Below, piece by piece: positions 55,047 to 64,000 of a DNA stretch of 64,000 nucleotides (the first letter of the stretch is position 1; every line of letters begins with the position of its first letter). Origin of the DNA: Cycas panzhihuaensis (Eukaryota; Cycadophyta); contig CM041465.1 in the NCBI GenBank assembly GCA_023213395.1, positions 173,111,741 through 173,175,740 of the forward strand, in the 5' to 3' direction. Below the pieces are notes generated by a model, which saw nothing but the letters and a program-made list of their open reading frames with translations, made no database searches and was not told the origin of the DNA. Made by a program: the position numbers and the translations under genes.

Positions 55047-56175
55047 AGTCATACCACAAAGCCATCTTGGAAATGCTCAAACTTTTCTCTACCAAGTGCT
55101 TTGTTAAAGATGTCTGCCAACTACTAATCTATAGGCCTATAGATGAGATCAATCTCACCGTTCTGAACATGCTCCCAAATGAAGTAGTGATGAACTTCAA
55201 TGTACTTGGTTCTAGCATGAAATATAGAATTCTTATTCATCTTGAGCACATTCTGATTGTCATAATATAATTTGACAGAATGTGTCTGTTCAAGTCCAAA
55301 CTTGCTAAGAATCCATCTGAGCCAGATAGTTTCACATGATGCATTGACAACAACTTTGTATTCTGCTTCTGTGAAAGAGAGAGTGACATTAAGTGGCTTC
55401 TTTCAACTCTATGAGGCAACAACTGACCCAAGGTTAAAACAATAACCTGAGGTTGATCTTCGACTATCCTGACAACTTGCCCAATCAAAATTTGATAACC
55501 CCTCCTAAATGGAGTTCTCATTATGTGTGTATTATAGCCCATGTCACAATGTACCTTTCAAATATCTAATAATACATTTGGAAGCATTCCAATATCTCCA
55601 ATTGGGTTGAGACATAAACCTAGAATAGATTCCAACAACATAAGTATGACTGGTCTAGCATTAGTCAAATAAATAAGACTACCCACTAGTTGCCTGAAAA
55701 AAAGTGGAATCTATTAATTTTGCTTCCTCATCATTTGACAATTTAATGTCGACCTCTATAGGAGTTGGCACAGATTTGTAGTCTTCCATGCTCAAGCACT
55801 ACAAATGGTCCAAGTATAATTTGCTTGAGATATGAAGATGTTGCTTGGTTGTTGCCACACCTCCATTTGCATTGAATTGCTAAGGCCATTACAAGTTTAA
55901 TGGTGTTCATATTTGCAACTAGTGCAAAAGCCTCTCCATAGTCAATGCCTTCTTTTTGCTTGAACTCTTTTGCCACCAGTCGAGTATTTTGTCACTCAAT
56001 TGAACCATTAGATCGAAACTTGGCTTTATAAATCCATTTACAATTGATTGCCTATTTGCTTTTAGGCAATTCAACCAAACCCCATGTTCCATTCTTTTGA
56101 ATTGAAAGGATTTCATCATTCATAGCAACTTTCCACTCATCTGCTTTGCATGCTTCCTCAAAAGTGGAAGGCCAA
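55022..56175 (-). pseudogene. Element L RNase H and internally deleted RT
   Basis: RNase H blocks on the minus strand: SCQDSRRSTSGYCFNLGSVV, LSFTEAEYKVVVNASCETIW, YYDNQNVLKM, RTKYIEVHHYFIWEHVQNG and ADIFNKALGREKF, with several stops. RT: an IVNGFIKPSFDL-like block, [20 protein letters not shown] and MALAIQCKW. The sequence then jumps straight to the EVWQQ-like block, so roughly 390 bases including YVDD are missing. The junction (55863-55866) carries ATGG, present on both sides in relatives. Confidence 0.82.
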
Positions 56176-59100
56176 CTTGCCCAGATATAAAAGGTCAGTT
56201 TCAGAAGAGATAAACAAACACAGATCCATAGGTATGGAGTTCACAAATAGTGTGAGATGCTAAAAGAATAGGATAAAAAGGTTAGGTGGTCGTGGGGGGG
56301 AATGGCATGCACTACAAAATAAGAATACAGTAGTAGACCTATGAGACTGGAACAAGAAGAAAATGTTGTTTTACATAGTAGTAATACCAGCCATACTATA
56401 ATTGCGAAGTATCATTGCAAACCTAATAAAAAGATAATGAAAAGACACATAAAGGATGCTAAAAATATTTGCTACAAGATACATGAGAGTGCAAAGTAAC
56501 TCAGTATGAAATCGTGCTTGTTCAAACGAGTGTATCCCCTAGAATTAGAGGCTTTGTGCAGGTTGATACAATATAGACAAGGGGCTAGCAAGTTAGGTGA
56601 AGACCATATAACTAAATTAGTAATCAATGGCATCTCAAAGATACAAGAAAAAAGAGACATGGGGTAATGGCTGAGCTAGTGGGGTATCAAAGTGGACCGC
56701 CTGCAGAAGAAAGCATTTTTTGAGTTAGCATGTGCAGTGGATATACTTAATGAGACACAAAGAAGGAGAAGACAGGTTGAGGCAAGGAAAACTTCAATGT
56801 CAATTGTGAACATGAGATACTAAATATTTAACAGAACCAATACCCATGAGGCATAAACAATGAATTACACAAGTCAGAATGAGCTCACACCAATTAAGGA
56901 CTAAATCAGAAAAGGAAAGAGACCTAAGGAGAGTTGTGAAGAATAGATTTGCATCCCATGCAACCAAGAAAGAATAGAAACCGAAGAACAGAACAAGAAC
57001 ACCATGACAAGGAGATAACTTTCAGTCTTGGGACACCGCATAGAAAATATAGTCATAATGAGAAAGTATATCATAAACGAAAGCAAACAGAGAAAAGGCA
57101 CCAGCAAACTTCACAGTGAGACACAAAAGACCAAAGTCAGGCATGAAGATAAAGACACAAGTGCATGAGCAGAGCCTTCAACTGGAAATGTTGTTTCACT
57201 GCTACCCAATGTGCCAGTAGACATGATGTTCCTGAGCGGTAACAAGGGATGTACTGTACCTTGACAGTTCAGCATAAGCCATAAGAAAATTTGCTTTAAA
57301 AAACTCATAACTCTGCCCAAAACTTGCACAACTCTAACAGAATTCTGCCAAAATGTGCAGGATTGTGCTGCAAGTCTGCTAAATAATACCCAGAAATTGG
57401 TAAAACTTTGAAACATGACAATATAATTATCTTGCTTTTTTTCACTATTTCCTTTTGCTGTGTTTGCAATCACTATCGGCTCTGACGGGGCACTAAACAT
57501 TGGATTTGCAGAATTGGATCCTATGTATCTTATGGACCCCATGGGTAGTCATACATAACCATTACCATTGAGTCTTCATCAATTTTGTCTGTGGAGGTGA
57601 GGGGGAGAACTTGTGCCATAGCAGGTTTTGTGCTGTGAGAGGGGGGGAGGGGTAGTGAGAATCCCCAGAGAGGGAATTACTTAAGGCATATCAAAAAACA
57701 TCACTCCCCCAATACCAAGTGGGAATATAAAATAAATGGAAAGTGGAACAGATGATTGCATATTTCTATGGGCCCTTGGCTCAGCATTACTTCGAGAGAA
57801 AGAACAAACAAAATCCAAAAGGGCAAGGTAGAAGAAATGAACAGTCTAACGAAAAGGTAGATAGGCAAACGCAAGCTGAAACTCTCACAAAAGGGGGCCA
57901 AATGGGAAATCTAATATAGAGGCATGAAAGGCAAAAGGAAGCTGAAACTCACACAGATGAAGAGAGGAGGAGAAAATTCCAATGAATGCAATGAACATCA
58001 TGTGAGTACATGCAAGTAAAAGCCTCACTGGGGGCCTTACAGATCATGACGAGATAAGAGACAGAACCCTATTACCCCACCACAAGCCCCTTTTGAAGAA
58101 ACCCAAGGTTTATCAGAAGCTCAAATTCATATAATAATGAAGCAAAATGAGGAAATGACACAGCATGAAAGATATGCATGGAAGACCATACATGCAATAA
58201 AACTAAAGGAAGAGAACAAGAATCTGAAAATAAATGTGCACTAGATACAAGATGAAGCCAATGATTTGCTCACTGCAGCACATGAAGATTGGAAGGGAAC
58301 AAAAGATCATGGAAATCTCATAGATAAAGAAAGAAGCCAGGGAGAAACCTAATCATTAGGGGTACCAAATGAAAGAGAATGAAGAAAGAAAACCAAAGCC
58401 TGATAAAGGTTAGGAGACAGGTTGGAATGGAAGGAGACAACCATGCAAGCATAGAGACTAGGCAAGCATATAAAAGGAGGTAGAAAGAGTGCAGTACTTA
58501 TAACAGTAGAAGATAATGGATCAAGAAATGAAATCCTGAGATGCAAGACTTTTCTAAGAGGGTCAAACATCTATATATATGACAATTTAACAATTGGCCA
58601 AGAAGCTAAGAGAACAAAGGAATCAGAAACAACCATGCGACCACACTACAAGAAATGCAATCTTGAACTGCTAGATCAAACTGGTTTCCAAGTGAAAATA
58701 CATTAGTGAACTAACTTGTCAGCCTGTTAAGCATATTTAGCCTCCTCCTCCATTTAATTCTTTATTTTTGGCAACTTACCAGAGTGGCCAGAACCTTTGG
58801 TCTGGTTCAAATCCTGGCAGTTGCAGTAATGGCAGAAGGGAAAGTGTGAACTTAATATACATGAACATGCAAGGCAATAATTCTGCAAAGAGTACATTCT
58901 TTCATTCAAAGACATGCTTAGAAGCATTGACATGTTTCTCCAGAGTCTTCCTATGAACTGTCTTAGTTAAGTCAATGGAGTCTTCTGATTTCACCGCTCA
59001 ATCAAGTACTTGGAGACAATCTTACTCTATTCAATTCACACTCACTCTCAAGATACATTTCCTAAGAAAGAACGGTTTGTAACACCACAGAACAAAATTA

Positions 59101-60034
59101 TCAATACTTGGGAAAGCATGATGATTCTATATCAAGAAGCTTATGCAACATAATGACTAGCAATTTCGTCCAAATTTAACTATGACTAATAATGTTTACT
59201 GCCTTTGAAAATAGGAATAATGCCTTACATGCATTATATTAGAATTTGCTAGATCCTTTTTGTTCAAAACAATCAAACGCCTTTTGCAAGACAACACTTC
59301 CTGTAAGTCTTCATTTGCTGAAGTCAATGGAATCTGTTTCAGAAACAATAACACATGTTAGTTAAAAATCCTAATAAATATCAGAGTATGACAATCTAAG
59401 TATTTTACCTCAGGAAATTGAATATAAATTTCAACTCCAATCCAAGGTTAGTGTTTTTGGACACAAGCTATAATCTGGCACCACTAGCTGTCAGAAATGC
59501 AATAAAACATTCAGGAGAATATCAAACAAACTATACCCTATGATGAGTCACAAAGGAAGAGGAAAAGAAAGAAATCTATCCGATTGGGAGTAAGTGGAAA
59601 TATCCCATCACAGAACAGGGAGTCACTAAAAGCAAGGAGGTAAAGAACTCAAAAAGAAGTAGCCATAAGGAGTCACTGTTCTAGCCATTCCGACAATCAT
59701 TCCACCACTATATTAACCACTCTGAACTGTACAAACCATTCTAGACATTCCTAGAACTGTTCCTTCTGCTATACCCATTCTGGAATTTTTCTAGAAGTGT
59801 CTCTCTAGAATAAGTGTTTCCAGTAGATGTTCCTTGTTCCCTCTGACTTTCTATCGTAGAAAGTTTGAACTGTGGATCAGAAGACGTGTGGCATTCCTTG
59901 GAGAATGTTTCCCTCTTTGGGAGCCTAAAAGAACTGTGTGGAGGCAAGAAAGGAGTGAATGAAGTTAAAAGGGAGTCATGAAGAGATGTGGGGTGGAGGA
60001 ACAAGACTCTTATCTCCAAAAAATTGATACCGTA
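56176..60034. other. Unassigned stretch between L and the M LTR
   Basis: Purine-rich on the plus strand, without recognised protein homology. The longest frame (57111-57542, minus, 143 codons) has no family signature. A polymerase III B-box-like motif is at 58804-58814. 59690-60034 may be a leader if the neighbouring LTR is shared by a second chromovirus copy (PBS-like TTGATACCGTA at 60024-60034). Confidence 0.4.
58777..58814 (+). ncRNA. Possible tRNA-derived (SINE-like) fragment
   Basis: TACCAGAGTGG resembles an A box with one mismatch, and GGTTCAAATCC matches the B-box consensus. Only 16 bases separate them, too few for an intact tRNA, and no cloverleaf can be drawn. A degraded tRNA or SINE head is possible. 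Confidence 0.2.
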
Positions 60035-60628
60035 TGATAGGAATGCTCCTCTACATTTAAGAGAAGGCTAATTTAACAAACTAAAAACTAAAAACTACCA
60101 GATAACCAACTAACTAGTTAACAAATCCAACTAACTTTCACTAACTTGACTAACTTAACTAAACTATGACATAATTAAACTTGAGTCACTTTTGTGCCCT
60201 TAGTGAACTCAATGTCAAAGTATAATATGTTATAATAAAGTACACAAGCTACACTTTATATGATATGGAAACGAGGAAGAAGGTGCAAATAACCACAATC
60301 AATCCAAAATTCCACAAGTATGAGAGAAATCAAACAACTTCACAAGCATTTGCACATAATGTGAAAAATAAATGCTAAGAATCACTCTGATTAATTTTAA
60401 AGTGAAAGTACAAATTTAAAGGTATTTGAACAGCCTTGATTAAAAATATCCTACAGCTCACAAGCCATGCGTAAACCAACTAATTGCTATCCGATCTAAG
60501 TGACAACAAAGCAACTCGTGCAATGAGAGTCTATCTTAAATAAATGATAGCTACCTACTGATTTTAAATCAAATCTAGTTGAATCTAGTTGAAGGGGGGA
60601 GGATACTCCCATGGAAGTATCCTCATCA
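60035..60628 (-). repeat. Putative chromovirus M 3' LTR
   Basis: Starts TGATAGGAATGC and ends TCCTCATCA, so it has TG/CA ends with subterminal similarity (sense TGATGAGGA and TCCTATCA). On the right is a sense purine tract (TTTCCTCCC on the plus strand, 60630-60638) beyond M's chromodomain. On the left is a PBS-like TTGATACCGTA. A perfect 9-bp hairpin (GAGGATACT 60599-60607 with AGTATCCTC 60616-60624) lies at its U3 start. No second copy is in the window to prove it. Confidence 0.5.
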
Positions 60629-60689
60629 ATTTCCTCCCAACAATAGATGCATTGGGCTCCACTGCGCCCAAGAGGTGAGAGAAATGCTA

Positions 60690-61110
60690 GACCATGTAGT
60701 GATGTAAGATCCACCAAGCCTGATGCAAGGGTTGCCCTTTCCTGGCAACCAAATATGAAGTGTTGGACCCTTGCCAAGTGTCTCGTATCTTTGTGTCAAA
60801 CGTTTATCAACCAATAAGGGTAGTTCAAAATCTAGGATCACTTACTCCAGGTGATTGATTGGAATGGTTGTCTCCAGGGTAGAATCCTCATAACGTTTGA
60901 GGAGCTCAGCGTTGACAACGTCATGTATCCCCAAATGCTATGGGAGGTCCAATCAAAATGCATTTGTGCCAATCTACTACAAGATGGTGCATGGTCCATA
61001 TCAAATGTGATTGATCTTGGGATGTGCCTTATCTTTGAGACAACACTTGTCGAGGCACAACCAAACTTGATCACCAACTTGGAAGTGATGTGGGACGTGC
61101 CATTTGTCTA
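60690..61110 (-). pseudogene. Element M integrase C-terminus and chromodomain
   Basis: Sense sequence near 61090-61020 reads VGDQVWLCLDKCCLKDKAHP-like, the GDxVWL block that follows the integrase core. Further on, NAELLKRYEDSTLETT and VILDFELPLLVDKR precede a shifted frame with SYLVARKGQPLHQAWWI (about 60696-60766). This fits the chromodomain YLVKWKG...W core. Chromodomains guide chromovirus integration to marked chromatin. The frame changes at least twice. Confidence 0.72.
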
Positions 61111-61970
61111 ATTATGCTTTGCTTATGTTTTGATTAGAATATCAATGACTTTGGACTGGAGGTCCTATAAGTGCTTGATGAAAGAAATGGCCTTGGCTTG
61201 CTCGAGGTGGGCATGTGAAGTAAAAGGATGAAATAAAGACAAAAGCAACTCATAAGGAGCAAGCAGGTGGAATTCATAATAGACTTCAAATGGTGAATGG
61301 AAAGTCGAAGAGTGAACAACACAATTGTAGGAATGTTCAATGTGTATTAGACTCGAATCCCATTTGGATGGAAAGGATTGGTTGAAAATATGGAGACATT
61401 GGATGAGTGTGTGGTTAACAGCTTCAGTTTGACCATCAGATTGGGGATGGAAGGCAATGGAAAAGTTAAGTTGTGTTCCTAAAAGTTTCCAAAGTGATCT
61501 CCAAAAGTGTCCCACAAAATGGGAATCTCTACATGAAATGATGCTAGATAAAATACCAAAGTTTTCCCGCACATGCTCAAAGAAGAGTTGGGCTAAGTGA
61601 GGAGTAGAAGCAAATTTGGAACAAGGGATAAACTTAGCCATTTTACTAAAATGGTCAACTATGACAAAGACACAATCATTTTTCCTAAGGATCATAAGAA
61701 AACCACTTACTAGGTCCATGGAGATGCTTTACCATGGATGAGACAAAAGAGGTAAAGGATGAGAAAGACTGAACGTGTGGTTTGAAGACTTTGACTGACA
61801 ACAAATAACACATCATCGAAGGTAGTGTAGCACGTCCTTTTACATCTTTGGCCAATAGAAAAACCACTAAAGATTATGTAAGGTCTTTTGTTTGCCAAAG
61901 TGCCCTCCATAAAGTGTCGAATGTGCTTCTTTTGGAAGCAAGTCCCTTGGTCCACTTGCAAGTACACACA
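61111..61970 (-). pseudogene. Element M integrase core and zinc-binding region
   Basis: The zinc-binding part (61967-61710) shows CFQKKHIRHFMEGTLANKR and shifted HFGKQKT and CVICCQ-like blocks. The core frame 61719-61165 begins MDLVSGFLMI (first Asp), VFVIVDHFSKMAKFIP, SCRDSHFVGHFW (second Asp) and HPQSDGQTEAVNHTL (catalytic Glu), then SPFEVYY. All three acidic residues are kept. Confidence 0.87.
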
Positions 61971-62279
61971 ACTTTTGAAATCGATACAAGAAGTGATCCT
62001 TGAGGTGAAAATCCCCGAATGACTCCATGTTAATATGGGTAAGGTGAGTTAATGCATTGTAGACTTAGCAATTCATGCATTGTAGACTTAGCAAAAATCT
62101 AGATCACTAGGATATAGAGAGGGCCACTCCTGAAAGCCAAAATCAGTCATAGTGAAAGTCTAGAAGGAGTTAAGGTAGGTGGTCTACTGAGACAATCTGC
62201 AACCTTGTTGGTGACACCCTTCTTATACTTGATCACTAAATGAAGCTGCTACATGTATGAAGCCCATTTAAAATTCCGT

Positions 62280-62520
62280 GCTTCTTAGATCTTATTTTGA
62301 GACTACAAAGGCATGTGAACTGTATGGATTATGGTTTCTTTTCCCAAGATGTAATGATGCCAATATTTGAGGCTTGAACTAAGGCATAGAGCTCTCTATC
62401 ATATGTGGAGTAATTTTGCTTGACCTAGGAAAAGGTTTCTGAATGGTAAGCAATGGGATGGCCATTTTGCTTAAGAACAACACCAAAAGCATAGTCGGAG
62501 GCATCAATCTCTATCTTGAA
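62280..62520 (-). pseudogene. Element M RNase H
   Basis: Sense reading gives FKIEIDASDYAFGVVLKQNG and HPIAYHSETFS, a TAG, then KQNYSTYDRELYALVQAS (Asp in DASDYA, Glu in DRELYA). This is the standard Ty3/gypsy RNase H pattern, located directly after RT. Confidence 0.85.
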
Positions 62521-63481
62521 AGGTTGAGATAGATCTGGTAAACTCGAGATAGGGCAATGCATAGCAATTGTTTAAGGCATACAAAGGCATTAACTTGGTC
62601 AACAGTCCAAGTAAAAGGTACTTTTGCCTTAGTCAAGTGATGCAAAGGGTAGGCAATGTCAAAGTACCCAACGACGAATTTTCTATAAAAATTGACAGGT
62701 CCAAGGAAACTACGAAGCTGAGTAATGGTGGTGGGAGTGGGCCAATTTAGCAATATGTCAACCTTAGCTAGATCGGCTTTGACTCCATGTTCATTGATAA
62801 TGAAGCCCAAATAAGCTATATGTTTTTGCCCAAAAGAACATTTAGGGAGGCTCGCTTGAAGTTTGTGCTACCAAAGAATCTGCAATGTCAACTTGATGTG
62901 CCTCATGTGATCTATCCATGTCTTTGAAAAAATCATAATATCACCCAAATAGATGATAAGGAAATCATCCAAATGCTCCTGAAAAATCTTGTTCATCATC
63001 GCCATGAAGGTAGCAAGGGCATTTGTTAGCCCATAAGGCATAACTAGCCACTCAAATAATCATTGCTTAGTCTTGAGAGTTATTTTCCACGTGTCTCAAG
63101 ATTGACTCGGACTTGATGATAGTCACTCTTCAAGTCTATTTTGAAAAAATACTTAGCTCCTTGTAATTGGACTAAGAGATCATCTATGCGAGGCAAGGGA
63201 TACTTATTTTTTATGGTGATTTTGTTGAGGACCCTAAAGCCAACACATAGATGCCAAGCTCCATCTCTTTTTTTGACAAGGAGAATGGGGGAAGCACAAG
63301 GGAAAATACTAGGCTTGATGTTACCTTGTTCAAGCAACTTAGAGATTTGATGTTTAATTTCTTCATTTTGGAGAGTGGAAGTTTTATATAATGGGCAATT
63401 AGGGAGGGAGATGCTAGGTTGTAACTCAATGGTGTGATCAATAGACCTATGGAGAGGCAATGGAGTGGGTTCTTCAAACAC
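62521..63481 (-). pseudogene. Element M reverse transcriptase
   Basis: Frame 63481-63080 reads [52 protein letters not shown] and [16 protein letters not shown]. After a frameshift near 63080 the catalytic box is YLGD (62940-62951), so the first Asp of YxDD is Gly. KCSFGQKHIAYLGFIINEHG and FLGPVNFYRKFVVGY follow in frame 62810-62511. Probably inactive. Confidence 0.88.
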
Positions 63482-63859
63482 GTTATAAAAGGATTCTAAT
63501 AGAGTATGGAGCTCCTGGGGAACTTATGGAGTAATTGGGAATTTTGTTCCTTAAGAAAAATTAGTGCCGAAGTTTTTGCTTGCTCAATAGCCTTCTTGAC
63601 CTATCTACATGTGACCAATAAATTTGGCATTAAACCTATTGAAGTGCATCTAATCACATGTTCTTTGTTTCCTCGGCATAAAGTGTAAGTGTTAAAGATA
63701 AGCATCATAGTTAGCCTTTATAACATATTGATAAGGCTTTCCCAATATCATTCCACAACAATCCAAATAAGTGACATCACAAGTCAGTCTATCCACAAAT
63801 ATAGTCCCAAAATCAAAGGAGTGCAAACATGTGTAATCACTGTGGATGTAGTGTCACCC

Positions 63860-64000
63860 TTCCATCCAAGGGTGGATTGATGAGGATGATGTTGTGTGGG
63901 TAGCTTAAGCTTATCTACAACACTCTTTGCAACTAGGTCCTTTTGAGAACCATTATCAAAAATGCAATCAACCTTTAAATCATGGGTTAGGTGGGCTCTT
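63860..64000 (-). pseudogene. Element M protease fragment
   Basis: Sense reading from the window edge: KVDCIFDNGSQKDLVAKSVV and DKLKLPTQHH. DNGSQ corresponds to the DSGS/DSGA active site, with Ser changed to Asn. It continues beyond the window toward gag. 63482-63860, between protease and RT, has multiple stops. Confidence 0.7.

Larger units (their letters stand above)
54548..56175 (-). mobile_element. Element L: truncated Ty1/copia element hosting K
   Basis: The inner part of a minus-strand 3' LTR (54548-55021, ending ATTCTAACA) is split from its outer part by K. Then come a purine tract (CCCCC at 55022-55027), RNase H and a deleted RT. Homology ends near 56175 (TCAAAAGTGGAAGGC), at the start of RT. 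No integrase, gag or 5' LTR remains. Protein sequence groups it with F and K. Confidence 0.82.
60629..64000 (-). mobile_element. Element M: chromovirus (Ty3/gypsy) internal region, 5' end off the window
   Basis: In element sense (right to left): protease, RT, RNase H, integrase, chromodomain, the Ty3/gypsy order with RT before integrase. The chromodomain at the integrase C-terminus places it among chromoviruses. gag and the 5' LTR would lie beyond 64000. Stops and frameshifts occur in every domain. Confidence 0.88.

Noticed and set aside
57111-57542. A 143-codon minus-strand frame
   Set aside because: No recognisable domain, no flanking gene structure and no related frame in the window; chance is the simpler explanation.
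58777-58814. A tRNA gene
   Set aside because: A-box and B-box-like motifs are only 16 bases apart and no cloverleaf forms; kept only as a low-confidence fragment.

Overview
This window looks like nuclear DNA of a land plant with a large, transposon-swollen genome. It is AT-rich and built almost entirely of Ty1/copia LTR retrotransposons, plus one LINE and one chromovirus (Ty3/gypsy). A gymnosperm is my guess from this nested texture, but no sequence here proves it. I found no host protein-coding gene, rRNA, intact tRNA or CRISPR array. Almost every coding region is a decayed gag or pol piece with frameshifts, stops or lost catalytic residues, so most are called pseudogenes. I label the elements A to M.

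Layout. 1-1985 is noncoding. A (1986-5206, minus) is a 3.2 kb LTR element without recognisable pol, flanked by AAGCA. 5212-7140 is noncoding with a microsatellite. 7141-36942 is a three-level stack. Copia B (target-site duplication AGTCA) is split by copia C (10177-34835, AAATA). C is split by copia D (10463-17282, AATTT), LINE E (19696-24385, 16-bp duplication) and copia F (26713-34555, GTCTT). All four copia elements lie on the minus strand and each keeps a perfect 5-bp duplication, so the insertion order can be read directly. After a short gap comes the 3' end of minus-strand copia G, interrupted by plus-strand copia H (37799-43789). H carries a solo LTR, I, of its own family inside gag (39802-40194, TTATT). 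H is cut in its 3' LTR by truncated minus-strand copia J (43790 to about 44800). 44.8-47.2 kb is unassigned. Copia K (47240-54547, plus, TATAG) is the youngest element and sits in the 3' LTR of the minus-strand remnant L (ends near 56175). 56.2-60.0 kb is unassigned. Chromovirus M (minus) runs from about 60035 off the right end.

As a working system, each copia element has or had: LTR, PBS matching initiator tRNA-Met, leader, gag with zinc knuckles, aspartic protease, integrase, reverse transcriptase, RNase H, polypurine tract and LTR. Three patterns cut across the elements. (1) An inverted repeat brackets the polypurine tract and U3 start in A, B, C, D, F, G, H, J and K; stem sequences differ between families but pairing is kept. 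(2) The leaders of D, F, H and K each hold a CG-rich, internally repetitive tract just after the PBS, unlike the AT-rich surroundings. (3) Several catalytic codons are lost by G-to-A changes at CTG/CAG (CHG) sites, including the same integrase Asp in four elements. All comparisons were done by eye.
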